From Acidobacteriaceae bacterium (lineage in GTDB: Bacteria > Acidobacteriota > Terriglobia > Terriglobales > Acidobacteriaceae), in the NCBI GenBank assembly GCA_025350325.1, contig JANXYB010000103.1, positions 1-45,845 of the forward strand: a stretch of 45,845 bases of DNA. The letters run 5' to 3'. The stretch's first letter is position 1; each line of letters starts with the position of its first letter. Made by a program: the position numbers and the translations under genes. Below are positions 15,306 to 25,244 of this stretch, piece after piece. The notes beneath the pieces are model-generated. The model saw only the letters and a list, made by a program, of their open reading frames with translations. It made no database searches and was not told where the DNA came from.

Positions 15306-17215
15306 GTTCGTGCTGCACCCCTGCGGCCTTTGAGCCGCCCGCGGTCCCGCCGGCAGCGGGAGCCCTTAGCACCATTGTTTTGATCGGGCCGCCCAACTCG
15401 GGCAAATCTACCCTCTTCAATCGCCTCACGGGGTTGCGCCAAAAAGTCGCCAACTATCCCGGCGTCACTGTTGAACAGCGCATGGGTCTGATGGCCGGCG
15501 TGGGACGACCGGATCTGACGCTCATCGATTTGCCCGGCGTCTACTCTCTCACTCCATACTCTGAAGATGCTCGCGTCTCAATCGACGTGCTCAAAGGCAA
15601 GATGCCGGGCACGCCCAAGCCTGACGCCGTTTTGCTTGTCCTTGATTCCCTGCACCTGACACGCCAGTTGATGCTTGCGGCACCCGTCCTCTCATTAGGC
15701 TTGCCGACCCTCGTTCTACTTAACATGAGCGATCTGATGGAGTCGCGTGGCGGCATCATCGATCCTCTCAAACTGGCTCGTGAACTGGGCGCGCCCGTTG
15801 CTCTTATCAGCGCCGTTCGCGGTACCGGCCTCGAAGCTGTGCCGCTGTTTCTTAACCAACACACCGAGCGCAAGATCGGGAAGCTGCTTTCATTGCCGGT
15901 TTTGGGCAATGCCGCGAGCACCCATACGTGGGCAGCAGAGGTAAGCCATCGCACCGGCTACCAGGCTCCGCTGTCGGCTGAGAACAGCCGTAAAGTGGAT
16001 AACGTGCTGCTCCATCGCATCTGGGGGCCGCTGCTTTTCCTGGTCGTGGTCATCGGCGTTTTCGAGGTGGTCTTCTCGGTCGGGCAGCCTCTTTCCGACG
16101 GCTTTGGCGACATCCTCGCGCGCATGGGATCGCTGGCCCGCCCACTGCTGCCTGCGGGGTGGCTGCAATCTCTAATACTCGACGGCGCTTGGAAAGGCAT
16201 CTCGTCGGTGCTTGTCTTCCTGCCGCAGATCCTACTGCTCTTCCTATTCATCGGCGTCCTTGAGGACACCGGCTACCTGGCGCGCGCCGCTCTGATTGCA
16301 GATCGCGTGATGCGCACAATCGGACTAAACGGCAAGGCTTTCATCCCCCTGCTCTCGGCCTATGCCTGCGCGGTGCCGGCCATCATGGCCACGCGTACCA
16401 TTGAAAATCGCCGTGACCGCCTGGCGACCATTCTAGTTACGCCTTTCATGACTTGCTCCGCACGGCTGCCGGTTTATATGTTGCTGATTGCCGCCTTCAT
16501 CCCCAACATTTCGTTTCTGCATGGCCTCCTCGGTCTACGCACCATCGTGATGCTCAGTCTCTATCTGGCCGGCTTTGTCGCCGCCATGACCACTGCGCGC
16601 TTGCTTAAAAGCTCCATCCTCAAGTCGAGCGAAGCGCCCTTCATTCTTGAATTGCCCCAATACCGCATGCCTACCTTGCGTTCGTTGGGACTGCGTCTGG
16701 TCGATCGCGCACGAGTCTTCCTACGGCAAGCCGGAACCGTGATTCTGTGCGTCACTCTGGCGTTATGGGTGCTCGCTCACCTGCCGGTAGCGCACATTGC
16801 GGGTGGTACATATGCCGCGCCCGAGTTGGCCGACAGCGTGATTGGAAAGCTCGGTCACTTCATCGAGCCGGTGATCGCGCCGCTCGGATTCAACTGGAAA
16901 ATCGGCATCGGCCTGATCTCAAGCGTCCTGGCACGCGAGGTGATGGTCTCGACGATGGGTACGCTCTACGGAGCCGACCCGGCAACCCAGTCGATGCATC
17001 TACAGACCGCCCTGCACCACGACATGACGCTCGGCGGAGCGTTGGCGCTGATGATCTTCTTCGCCTTCGCCATGCAGTGCACGTCGACCATGGCAGTAGT
17101 GCGGCGCGAAACCAATAGCTGGAAGTGGCCGGCACTCCAGTTTGGTTACATGCTGGTGCTGGCGTATGGCGCAGCATTCGTGGTCAACCACGTGGTGACG
17201 GCAATTTTTGGTTAG
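15302..17215 (+). CDS. feoB: Ferrous iron transport protein B
   Basis: FeoB is the inner-membrane Fe(II) transporter with an N-terminal GTPase-like domain. G1 is GPPNSGKST (residues 29-37), G3 DLPG (77-80, before VYSL) and G4 NMSD. Gate regions and about ten membrane helices follow, with family motifs AYACAVPAIMATRTI and TPFMTCSARLPVYMLLIAAF, and a C-terminal core with SSVLAREVMVSTMGTLYG. At 637 residues it is shorter than the E. coli protein (773). About 25 residues precede the G domain, beginning MSSCC, an unusual cysteine pair. Translation is coupled to feoA. Confidence 0.95.
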   Translation: MSSCCTPAAFEPPAVPPAAGALSTIVLIGPPNSGKSTLFNRLTGLRQKVANYPGVTVEQRMGLMAGVGRPDLTLIDLPGVYSLTPYSEDARVSIDVLKGKMPGTPKPDAVLLVLDSLHLTRQLMLAAPVLSLGLPTLVLLNMSDLMESRGGIIDPLKLARELGAPVALISAVRGTGLEAVPLFLNQHTERKIGKLLSLPVLGNAASTHTWAAEVSHRTGYQAPLSAENSRKVDNVLLHRIWGPLLFLVVVIGVFEVVFSVGQPLSDGFGDILARMGSLARPLLPAGWLQSLILDGAWKGISSVLVFLPQILLLFLFIGVLEDTGYLARAALIADRVMRTIGLNGKAFIPLLSAYACAVPAIMATRTIENRRDRLATILVTPFMTCSARLPVYMLLIAAFIPNISFLHGLLGLRTIVMLSLYLAGFVAAMTTARLLKSSILKSSEAPFILELPQYRMPTLRSLGLRLVDRARVFLRQAGTVILCVTLALWVLAHLPVAHIAGGTYAAPELADSVIGKLGHFIEPVIAPLGFNWKIGIGLISSVLAREVMVSTMGTLYGADPATQSMHLQTALHHDMTLGGALALMIFFAFAMQCTSTMAVVRRETNSWKWPALQFGYMLVLAYGAAFVVNHVVTAIFG

Positions 17216-17362
17216 CTTCTCTCCCGCTCTTCCCCAACCTCACAGTCCTCTTCGCCGGCCATGGCATTGACCCAATAAGCACTGACTTAAGCAGGTCGGT
17301 AGATGCTTGATGTTTTTGATATGCGAAGAAACGCTGGAAGCACGCCGCACCGCTACGCCCCG

Positions 17363-17752
17363 TTACTTTGGTCGGCCAAAGAACAAGACGAAGCCGTCTG
17401 GGTCGCAAATCTCGAAGCCACGCAGACCGTCGTGGGTATCCTTAAGCGGTACGCTGAATGCTGCGCCATGCTCGGCAAATTCGACGGCGAGGGCATCGGG
17501 GTCGGGTGCATAGACGTAGGCATCCCACCTTATGCAGGGATTACGCGTCGAGTTTGGTAGTGGCGACTTGCCTTTACCGGACTTGACGAAGAGCTGTGCT
17601 CCGTCACGCCCAACGATGGCGAAAGAAGGGCTTCGATCCGGCTCTTGAAGTCTGGTTTCAAAGCCAAGCTTGTCACAATAAAATGCGATGGTTTGATCGA
17701 CGTTGCTGACGATGAAGAATGGTGAAATCGCATGCGTCGTTGGTCGTGTCAT
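17363..17752 (-). CDS. VOC (glyoxalase/bleomycin-resistance fold) family protein
   Basis: A 129-residue single-domain VOC protein. The repeated beta-alpha-beta units are visible: ISPFFIVSNVDQTIAFYCDKLGFE at the N-terminus and AYVYAPDPDALAVEFAEHG plus FEICDPDGFVLFFGRP at the C-terminus. The family includes glyoxalase I, dioxygenases and antibiotic-binding proteins; nothing here identifies the substrate. It is a single gene, convergent to feoB with about 150 bp between the two stops, and divergent from the MFS gene. Confidence 0.85.
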   Translation of the reverse strand: MTRPTTHAISPFFIVSNVDQTIAFYCDKLGFETRLQEPDRSPSFAIVGRDGAQLFVKSGKGKSPLPNSTRNPCIRWDAYVYAPDPDALAVEFAEHGAAFSVPLKDTHDGLRGFEICDPDGFVLFFGRPK

Positions 17753-17932
17753 AGGGCGTGGACCTTGTGTCGCGGATCAATCGTAATATATCGTGCGGCT
17801 GACAGGGTAGCCGATGACATGGCAGAAGCCGATGCCCTTGCAGACAGGTCTGGCAATCGCTGCTGGGGGCAAGTAGAGTGGCGTTGCAGGCATTAGCGCT
17901 CCCCCCCCAGCCTTCGGACAAAGCAGGTATGC

Positions 17933-19195
17933 ATGAACGACAGCGCAATAGCAAGAGGCGAGTTGACCACGTTTGCACCTACGCTGGTGCTGCTAGTGCT
18001 TTCCGTGGTAATCAACTATGTTGATCGCGGCAACCTTGCCCTCGCAGCGCCGCTCCTCAAGGTGGAGTGGGGCATATCGGCATCTCAGTTGGGAATTCTG
18101 TTGTCAGCATTTTTCTGGAGCTATACGGCACTCCAGTTTGTGATGGGCTCCCTAGTCGACCGGTTCAGCGTCAACGTGGTGCTCACGCTCGGGTTCCTTA
18201 CCTGGTCTCTGGCGACGGCGGCGACCGGTCTGGTCACCGGCTTCACCATGCTGCTGTTGATGAGGCTGATATTGGGGGTGGGTGAGTCAGTTATGTTTCC
18301 CGCCAGTTCAAAGATTCTGGCTCAGAATCTGCCTGAGCACTCGCGGGGTTTTGCCAACGGGGTGATTTGCGCCGCGATGCGCTGGGGATCGGCAGCCGGA
18401 ACTTTCGGGGGCGGTTTGTTGATGGCGAAGTATGGCTGGCGTGCGACGTTCATCGCCATCGGACTGGCAGGCCTGTTGTGGTTGCCGGCATGGATGAAGT
18501 GGAAGCCGGGCGTTGCCGCGATGCTTGCGTATAGCGATGGGGGAGGAATTCCCAGTTTCGCAGCGATTCTGCGGCAACGCTCATTCTGGGCGGCCTCCGC
18601 CGGGCATCTCAGCGGCAACTATCTCTTCTATTTCCTGATCAGCTGGTTGCCGTTTTACCTGGTGCACGAGCGGCATCTCTCCATGGCCTCGATGGCGGTG
18701 ACGGCGGGAGTGCTCTACTCGGTGGATTCCTTGTCGGCGGTGATGACAGGCTGGATTACGGACAGATGCATCCGCGGGGGCGGCAGTCCGAACTTTGTCC
18801 GCAAAGTGCCGATGGCGCTGGGATATTCGCTCGCGGCGTTGTCATTGGGCGCCTGCGCGTTGTCGGGGCCGCGCACGTATCTGCCTTGCCTGGTAGCAAT
18901 CGGCGTCGGCAGCGGGATAGCAAATGCCGGAACCTTCTCCTTTGGCCAGACCCTGGCAGGACCGCGTGCGGCGGGACGATGGGTCGGGTTGCAAAACGGG
19001 ATCGGCAATCTTTCCGGCATCGTGGGACCGGCGCTGACCGGGTTTCTGATTGACTGGACAGGTCACTTCGGCGCGCCCCTGGCGGTGGCTGCTGGGGTGG
19101 CGGTGATGGGCGGACTGTCATGGACACTGGGCGTGCGCAAGCTGGAAGAGGTGGATTGGGCTACCCCGCAAGGCCTTGTCGGGGTTCACGATTAG
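17933..19195 (+). CDS. Major facilitator superfamily transporter, ACS-like
   Basis: A 420-residue transporter with about twelve hydrophobic helices. The first loop has the MFS signature region GSLVDRFSVNVVLT, and VINYVDRGNLALAAP with WGISASQLGILLSAFFWSYTALQ is typical of the anion:cation symporter family (hexuronate, galactonate and other organic acid carriers). The substrate cannot be named from sequence. AGG lies a few bases before the ATG, and a C-rich run precedes the gene. No associated catabolic gene lies next to it. The following 267 bp (19196-19462) hold no recognisable gene. Confidence 0.88.
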   Translation: MNDSAIARGELTTFAPTLVLLVLSVVINYVDRGNLALAAPLLKVEWGISASQLGILLSAFFWSYTALQFVMGSLVDRFSVNVVLTLGFLTWSLATAATGLVTGFTMLLLMRLILGVGESVMFPASSKILAQNLPEHSRGFANGVICAAMRWGSAAGTFGGGLLMAKYGWRATFIAIGLAGLLWLPAWMKWKPGVAAMLAYSDGGGIPSFAAILRQRSFWAASAGHLSGNYLFYFLISWLPFYLVHERHLSMASMAVTAGVLYSVDSLSAVMTGWITDRCIRGGGSPNFVRKVPMALGYSLAALSLGACALSGPRTYLPCLVAIGVGSGIANAGTFSFGQTLAGPRAAGRWVGLQNGIGNLSGIVGPALTGFLIDWTGHFGAPLAVAAGVAVMGGLSWTLGVRKLEEVDWATPQGLVGVHD

Positions 19196-19462
19196 GCTGT
19201 TTGATTGAACTTCAGTCCTACCGCCCTCAGGGCCGCACCGACTGCAGATTGTTGAGGCTACTTCGATTCTGATTTGCGTTGATCCAGCAGCATCCAGCGT
19301 TCGCCCCAGCCCATCGGCTCATGCGATCTGTGAGAAACTGGAAGTGGGGCAACTCAGGGGCTGCCCTGTTTGCGCGCCCAAATTCTTCAATCCAACTTTG
19401 CTTCATCTGACCGGCGGCGCCGATAACCCCGCTGCGGTCCGATTACAGGAAATCCAAGACGA

Positions 19463-21061
19463 ATGATTAGTGTCAGCAATGTCTCCATGCGCTACGGCGG
19501 CAAAATACTATTTGAAGAAGTGAGCGTCGCCTTCGTGCCCGGCCGCCGCTACGGCCTTACCGGCCCCAACGGGTCGGGCAAGTCCACATTTATGAAGGTG
19601 CTCACCGGCGAACTCGAGCCGCAAAAAGGCACCGTCGTTCGCCCCCGCAAGCTCGGCGTCCTGCGCCAGGATCAGTTCGCCTTTGACAACTATCGCGTCA
19701 TCGACACCGTTATCATGGGCAATAAACCGCTTTGGGCGGCGATGGAAGAACGCGACCGCATCTACGAAAAGGCGGAATTGTCCGACGCCGACGGCATGCG
19801 TCTTGGTGAGCTCGAAGGAGTGATCGGCGACGAAGACGGCTACACCGCCGAAAGCGACGCCGCCGTGCTGCTGCAAGGCCTCGACATTCCGGACGAAGTC
19901 CATGAGCGCAAGATGGGGGAGATTCAAGGCGGCCAAAAAGTCCGCGTGCTGCTGGCGCAAGCCTTGTTTGGCAAGCCCGAAGCACTGATGCTCGACGAGC
20001 CGACCAACTATCTCGATCTAGATTCAGTGCATTGGCTACAGGACTTTCTCAACAGCTATGAGGGAACCCTGATTGCCATCTCGCATGATCGCCATTTTTT
20101 AAACAGCGTCACCACGCACACCGCCGACATCGATTATCAGACAATCATCACCTACACCGGCGGATATGACGATATGGTGATGGCGAAGACGCAGGTGCGT
20201 TCGACGTTAGAATCGCAAAATGCGCAACGCGATAAGAAGATTGCGCAATTGAACGACTTCATCGCGCGCTTTGCCGCCGGCACGCGTTCATCGCAGGTCA
20301 CAAGCCGCCGCAAAGAAGTGGAGCGCCTGCAGACCAACGAGCTTGCGCGCTCCAACATTCAGCGCCCTTACATCCGCTTTGACCAAGTGCGGCCCAGCGG
20401 CAAACACGTGCTCGAATTCAAGCGCCTGACTAAAATTTACGGCGACCAGATCGTTATCGATGGCTTCACCGCCAACGTTTTGCGCGGCGAAAAAATCTGT
20501 CTCATGGGCCGCAACGGAGCGGGCAAGACCACCCTGCTCAAGTGCCTGCTGGCCAATTATCCGGGACTTGCCGACAAAGAATTCACCCTCGACTCAGGCC
20601 CTGTCTTCTGGGGCCACGAAGCGCAGATCGGCTACTTTCCGCAGGACGTCGGCTCCACCATCGAGCATGGCCTCACGGTTGCGGAGTGGCTGCATCGCTT
20701 CGATTCCAAGGCGACCGTTGAAGAAATTCGCGGCATCCTTGGGCAGATGCTTTTCTCTGGCGAAGAAGGCCAGAAACCCACCAAGGCTCTCTCCGGCGGC
20801 GAACAAGCGCGCCTAATTTTTTGCAAGCTGATTCTCACCAAGCCCAACATTCTCATCTTTGACGAGCCCACTAACCACCTCGACCTTGAAGCCATTAACG
20901 CGCTCAACATTGCGCTGCAGCGATACGAAGGAACGGTGCTGCTGGTGACGCACGATCACGATTTGATCGATGAGGTCGCGACACGGCTGTGGAACTTCAA
21001 GGAAGACGGCATTGAAGACTTCCAAGGCCCCTATGCCGAATGGAAGGGCAAACACAACTAA
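19463..21061 (+). CDS. ABC-F family ATPase, YbiT-like
   Basis: A cytosolic 532-residue protein with two ABC ATPase domains and no membrane segments. The first Walker A is GPNGSGKST in YGLTGPNGSGKST, with signature GGQKVRVLLAQAL and LMLDEPTNYLDLDS; the second has GRNGAGKTT, ALSGGEQARLIF and IFDEPTNHLDLEA. A linker of about 80 residues (from VMAKTQVRSTLESQNAQRD) separates them, as in all ABC-F proteins, which bind the ribosomal E site and rescue or tune translation. Length and sequence fit the YbiT branch better than EttA or Uup. A strong hairpin follows the stop. Confidence 0.9.
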   Translation: MISVSNVSMRYGGKILFEEVSVAFVPGRRYGLTGPNGSGKSTFMKVLTGELEPQKGTVVRPRKLGVLRQDQFAFDNYRVIDTVIMGNKPLWAAMEERDRIYEKAELSDADGMRLGELEGVIGDEDGYTAESDAAVLLQGLDIPDEVHERKMGEIQGGQKVRVLLAQALFGKPEALMLDEPTNYLDLDSVHWLQDFLNSYEGTLIAISHDRHFLNSVTTHTADIDYQTIITYTGGYDDMVMAKTQVRSTLESQNAQRDKKIAQLNDFIARFAAGTRSSQVTSRRKEVERLQTNELARSNIQRPYIRFDQVRPSGKHVLEFKRLTKIYGDQIVIDGFTANVLRGEKICLMGRNGAGKTTLLKCLLANYPGLADKEFTLDSGPVFWGHEAQIGYFPQDVGSTIEHGLTVAEWLHRFDSKATVEEIRGILGQMLFSGEEGQKPTKALSGGEQARLIFCKLILTKPNILIFDEPTNHLDLEAINALNIALQRYEGTVLLVTHDHDLIDEVATRLWNFKEDGIEDFQGPYAEWKGKHN

Positions 21062-21109
21062 GCGGCCGGTCGATTGCTCTTTTCATGGATCACTGTCGAA
21101 GAGCACAAA

Positions 21110-21141
21110 GGAGAGGGTTGGCCCCAGCGCCAACCCTCTCC
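21110..21141. terminator. Hairpin between convergent ABC-F and GDSL genes
   Basis: A perfect 12-bp stem (GGAGAGGGTTGG with CCAACCCTCTCC) and 8-nt loop lie between the two stop codons at 21061 and 21158. There is no long T run on either side, so it may stop transcription in both directions only partly or with Rho. Confidence 0.55.
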
Positions 21142-21157
21142 CATGTCTGGTCATTCT

Positions 21158-22180
21158 TCAAGGCGTGCCCGCTCCGACCAATACCGATTCGCAATCATCT
21201 TCATGCCTGGAACTGCACCGGTGATCGGCAATCAAATCCTTAGCGTGGGCAGCGAGGATTCTGTGGCCGCGGGTGGTTGGGTGCAGGTCATCCCAGAAGA
21301 GATACTGATCGGGATCGACCATGTACATGCCCAGCGAACTTCCTGTCACATTGACCAACGAATAATCGCTTGGCTTGGCAACGATGTAGTTGAACAAAGC
21401 AAACACATTCAGTTCGAAGAGCTTGAGATGCCGGTGGGGATAAAAGTCCCGCAGCACCGAGAGCCCCGTCGCCAGGAAGCTATTAAAGACAACGCTTGCC
21501 TGGGTTGCGGGAATCGATGTGATCGGTGATCCGTTGAGCCGGGGAACAAGACCCAGTGGCGGCAAGTTGGGAATAATGAATTGCGTCGCCCCGGCATCGA
21601 TGAGCCGTTGAATATTCAGCGTCTGCTGGATAGCGGCGTTGATGACGTCGTTAGTTGACGTGGCATAGAGCAGGTCGATCGCCCCGCCCCAAACGATGAA
21701 CAAAGTATCGTCGTTGATCTTGGGATGGGTAGCCAGATAGTCCGTTATCTGCTGGCCTATATTGTTGACCTGCACCGACAGGGCGTTGCCTTGACCGAAA
21801 GTGAAGGCTGTTGTGCCTTTTCCGGTGGTCGCGAATCCGTACGCGTAATCGGTTCCCCCGTCGAGCGAATTCTTGATCTTGGGCCTCGATGGCAGCGATG
21901 CTGCCAACTGTTGGACCCACACGCCGAAGTATTTCTGCGCCGCAGGCACGGTGTCATAACCATCGGTGAAGCGGCCATCGGTATAGTCGGCGATGGGACC
22001 AGGGATGCGGACGCCGTACTTGGCTCGGGTGAGATGCGCGACGTTTCCGGCATCGGAAAGCGAGTCGCCAAACACGACGATTTTGGTGTAGTCCTCGGCA
22101 TGAGCAGCGATCGTGGTCAGGGCAAACAGCAACGCCGAAAGAACCAAGGCAAGGCGGCGGGAACGCAGGGGAAGGCGCAT
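21158..22180 (-). CDS. Secreted GDSL/SGNH lipase-esterase
   Basis: From the ATG at 22180 (GAGGA a few bases upstream) the protein has a signal peptide, MRLPLRSRRLALVLSALLFA to TTIAAHA, followed by the SGNH hydrolase fold. Block I with the nucleophile Ser is VVFGDSLSDAGN, block III lies near VWGGAIDLLY, and block V with Asp and His is WDDLHPTTRGH close to the C-terminus. The frame is open to 22246, but the extra residues do not look like protein. The family includes phospholipases, haemolysins and esterases acting in the periplasm or outside. It is convergent with the ABC-F gene and shares no operon. Confidence 0.88.
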   Translation of the reverse strand: MRLPLRSRRLALVLSALLFALTTIAAHAEDYTKIVVFGDSLSDAGNVAHLTRAKYGVRIPGPIADYTDGRFTDGYDTVPAAQKYFGVWVQQLAASLPSRPKIKNSLDGGTDYAYGFATTGKGTTAFTFGQGNALSVQVNNIGQQITDYLATHPKINDDTLFIVWGGAIDLLYATSTNDVINAAIQQTLNIQRLIDAGATQFIIPNLPPLGLVPRLNGSPITSIPATQASVVFNSFLATGLSVLRDFYPHRHLKLFELNVFALFNYIVAKPSDYSLVNVTGSSLGMYMVDPDQYLFWDDLHPTTRGHRILAAHAKDLIADHRCSSRHEDDCESVLVGAGTP

Positions 22181-22417
22181 GAGTATCCTCGATTTTTGAG
22201 TGATATGAAAATGACCCGTTCTGACGCAGCGCCATAGTATCCACACTTGAAAGAAGAATCTAGTTTTAAATTAAGAAAATCATCTTTCCCGGGAAATTTA
22301 GAAACGCATGTTTCTGTGTGGCTTTTCCGCGGTCGTCGACCCGCAGAAGGGTGCGTTCCGTGGTTCCAGTGCGCGCTTCTACCCGACGGAACCGCGACAT
22401 AGGCCTATACCCTGAGG

Positions 22418-22810
22418 ATGGAGAAGGACAGCTTGCAGAAATACCTGCTCATCGCCGCCGGTGGCGCGCTCGGATCAATCGCACGCTACTGGGTTGGCAC
22501 TGCGGTCACGGCCAAACTGGGAATCAAATTTCCTTACGGCACGCTGATCGTAAACATCACCGCCTGCGTGATCATCGGATTCACCCTGACCTATCTGGGG
22601 AAGCGCGCCGACCTGAGCCCCGCATGGCGATTCTTGATTCCGGTGGGATTTATCGGCGCTTACAGCACCTTTTCAACCTATGAGTGGGAGACGCTGGCTA
22701 CCCTGCGAGCAGGAGCGGTTTCGCTCGCCCTGGTGTATGCCGCCGGCAGCCTCGTGCTGGGTCTGGCCGCCGTCTGGTGCGGCTGCCTATTGGCCGAGGG
22801 CATAGCCTAA
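22418..22810 (+). CDS. crcB: Fluoride channel CrcB/Fluc
   Basis: A small four-helix membrane protein that exports fluoride as a dimer. Family signatures are AAGGALGSIARYW near the N-terminus, YGTLIVNITACVIIGF with the conserved Asn, and GFIGAYSTFSTYEWE with the phenylalanine/serine region of the pore. The 130 residues are normal length. A TTG at 22433 has a better ribosome site (GGAGAAGGA) than the ATG at 22418, so the true start may be five codons later. I looked for a fluoride riboswitch in the 170 bp upstream and did not recognise one. Confidence 0.93.
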   Translation: MEKDSLQKYLLIAAGGALGSIARYWVGTAVTAKLGIKFPYGTLIVNITACVIIGFTLTYLGKRADLSPAWRFLIPVGFIGAYSTFSTYEWETLATLRAGAVSLALVYAAGSLVLGLAAVWCGCLLAEGIA

Positions 22811-22869
22811 GGCAAATGCGGCGCGGAAGATTGCCACGACGCATGCTGACTGAAGAAACGGTAGAATCT

Positions 22870-24435
22870 CTACTTCACCGAAGTGAACGGCGACGCCGGC
22901 AATCCTTCGCCATTGAAAAGATTGCACAGCGGGCTGTTAGCCCAGCCGTAACGCACAAATTCCGGAATGACAACCGTCGTACTTGTGACCACAACCGTGT
23001 CACCGTCGATGGTGGCGGTGGCAGACGCGAATTTGCCATCCACACCTGCAACTTCAAACCCCGTCAACGGCCCGCTCTTTGCAGTCAGTCCCTTTGCATG
23101 CTCAAACCAAACCCGTAAAGACGCACCCTCGGGTGTGGTCTGCCTGAACATGGGCCCTGAATATTCAACTGTCTCCCCGTAGCTTAACGCTCGCGCCGCG
23201 CGAGCCAAACGCAAGCCCACATCGAGCTTGTCGATCGGGTGCACGTCTGTGGGATTTCCGATATCGATGGTTACGGCCATTGCGGTATTGCGCACTTGCA
23301 AGGTCTGCACCTGCTGCTGGCGGAGGCTGGCCCAATCTTCGGCAGGCGAGGAGGTAAAGTTGGCGATCTGCACGTAAAGGAAAGGAAAATCGCCGACGCC
23401 CCATTGACGCCTCCAATCTTCAATCAGCGTTCTCATGATGCGGTCATAAATACTCACGCGCGCCAAGGCGCTGTTGCTTTCACCCTGGTACCAGATGACC
23501 CCGCGAATCGCCGCAGGAGTCAACGGCGCAATCATGCCGTTGTAAAGCAGCCCCGGTCCCCAACTCGCCAGCGGAGGGTGCCAGGGGAATTGCGGTAGCG
23601 GCTTACCCGCAGCCTGCGCTTCTTCGCGCTGACGGGCTTCATCTCGCTCTTCGAGAGATGCGTCGTGCTGGCGATCGGTCATCTTGCCACGGGCAACGAA
23701 GAGCGGAGCCAGCGATGCGTCTTCGCCCAGCGCAGTCAAGCGCGTCCACGACTCGGCCACGGTGCCGCCCCACGTAGCATCGATCACGCCGACCGGAACG
23801 TGTTCGCGTTGTGCGATCTCGCGCGCAAAATACCACGCTACCGCAGAAAACTCCTTCGAAGTATCGGGGCTTGAGAGCGCCCAACCGTCAGTGTCGACAT
23901 CGTCCTCAGCGTAATCGGATGCGCGCTTTTTAATCATCAACAGGCGAATGCGCGGATTGCCGGCGGTGGGGAGATCCTGCGCAGCGGTCGCGGCCTTCCG
24001 CATTTCGAACTCCATATTCGACTGCCCGGAAGCGACCCACACATCCCCTACCAGAACGTCTTCAAGCGTGATGGTCTGCGCAGTCGAAGAAGCGCCAGTC
24101 GTCGCAGACTGTGGGTGCGCCGCGTCGGCGATCGATGCTCCATCCGGTCCAACAGCATCCGCCGCAGTTCCCTGCACCGTCATTTTGAAAGGGCCCCCGG
24201 CGGCTCCAGGTTTGAGGTAGATGCTCCAGCGACCGAGACGATTGGCTTGCGTCGAGCGGGTTTCACCGCGAAACGCGACCGACACACCCTGGCCGGGCGT
24301 AGCGAGGCCCCATACATGGACTGGAAGGTCGCGCTGCACAATCATGTGGCTCGACAAGATTTTGGGTAGCGTGACTTGCGCTGAGAGCGCTGTGCAACAG
24401 AGCGAAATGAAAATTAACAGGGATCGCAGGTTCAC
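22870..24435 (-). CDS. Sialate O-acetylesterase (SASA family)
   Basis: A secreted 521-residue carbohydrate esterase. It starts with GTG at 24435, with GAGG six bases upstream, and has a signal peptide MNLRSLLIFISLCCTALSAQ. The SGNH-type motifs are SGQSNMEFEM (nucleophile Ser), GVIWYQGESNS and DVHPIDK with the likely catalytic Asp/His pair, all typical of SASA proteins that remove O-acetyl groups from sialic acids or plant polysaccharides. Residues about 85-120 (DAVGPDGASIADAAHPQSAT) are a low-complexity insertion. It is convergent with crcB, with about 60 bp between the stops. Confidence 0.9.
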   Translation of the reverse strand: MNLRSLLIFISLCCTALSAQVTLPKILSSHMIVQRDLPVHVWGLATPGQGVSVAFRGETRSTQANRLGRWSIYLKPGAAGGPFKMTVQGTAADAVGPDGASIADAAHPQSATTGASSTAQTITLEDVLVGDVWVASGQSNMEFEMRKAATAAQDLPTAGNPRIRLLMIKKRASDYAEDDVDTDGWALSSPDTSKEFSAVAWYFAREIAQREHVPVGVIDATWGGTVAESWTRLTALGEDASLAPLFVARGKMTDRQHDASLEERDEARQREEAQAAGKPLPQFPWHPPLASWGPGLLYNGMIAPLTPAAIRGVIWYQGESNSALARVSIYDRIMRTLIEDWRRQWGVGDFPFLYVQIANFTSSPAEDWASLRQQQVQTLQVRNTAMAVTIDIGNPTDVHPIDKLDVGLRLARAARALSYGETVEYSGPMFRQTTPEGASLRVWFEHAKGLTAKSGPLTGFEVAGVDGKFASATATIDGDTVVVTSTTVVIPEFVRYGWANSPLCNLFNGEGLPASPFTSVK

Positions 24436-24723
24436 TGAAGCCTCAAAAGGTGCGGTTGAATCAAAGTGAAAGGTGATTGCACTGAAAATGAAACGCTAGC
24501 AGAGAGGACTGACCCACGTCTGCATGGGGGCCCCTGGCCGATGATTTCCAAAGCACATTCATTGCAGGAGCGTGCGGCAGCCACTCATACTCCATGCGCG
24601 TAGAGGTTTGGTCGCAGTGAACTCTCCTTTAGTGAGATTTCTCCACGTTTCAAAAAAGTACAGTTGTTTCTGTTGCGAATCTTTCAGCGGAACTTTCTTT
24701 ATGCCCTGGACTTAATTGTGACG

Positions 24724-25244
24724 ATGAAGCCAATGAACGAAGCACGAGGTATCTGGATCATCAGTGTCGGTGCCATTATCTTAATCTTTGTTCTTGTTAT
24801 CTCCGCATACTGGGAGGCTGATATACGTTGGCTGCACTTTTTCCAGGCGTGGATGTATCTCGCGGCGATGAGCTTAATCTGGAGGAACAAGAAGTTGGGA
24901 TTGTATATAGGCTTTGGAGCTGCGGCTTGTGGAATTACACGACTCTGTTTGCTAACACCTTTCTGAAAAACGGTTTAGAGCAAGCTAACCTTCTGCTCCA
25001 CACTGGCCATGTTGCTCGTCCAGATCTACTTATTTCCGTACCTGGGTGGATCGCAAATTTGCTTGTCATAATTGGAAGTGGCATTGTTTACGTTTTTAAT
25101 GCCGAAAAGAGATGGACTGATCTCCCTAAACTCCTAATTTGTTTTGCGTGTACAACTGGATATTTCGCTCTCATTATGGCTCTATTTCAACCTAGATATC
25201 TTGCGCTGTTTTCCCAATGTCTTCACCCGAAGCTTCACATATAA
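24724..25244 (+). pseudogene. Four-helix membrane protein broken by a one-base frameshift
   Basis: The first frame, from the ATG at 24724, encodes MKPMNEARGIWIISVGAI and two hydrophobic helices up to AAACGIT, then stops at 24964. A second frame that becomes protein-like at about 24941 continues with TLFANTFLKNGLEQANLLLH, a third helix near WIANLLVIIGSGIVYVF and a fourth near LLICFACTTGYFALIMALF, ending at 25244. Joined by adding one base near 24940, they give about 174 residues with four evenly spaced helices. I do not recognise the family. The break is a real mutation or a sequencing error; no ribosome site is obvious before 24724. Confidence 0.5.

Noticed and set aside
22181-22417. Possible fluoride riboswitch upstream of crcB
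   Set aside because: I could not match the conserved pseudoknot segments of the crcB motif; only ordinary GC-rich sequence is present.
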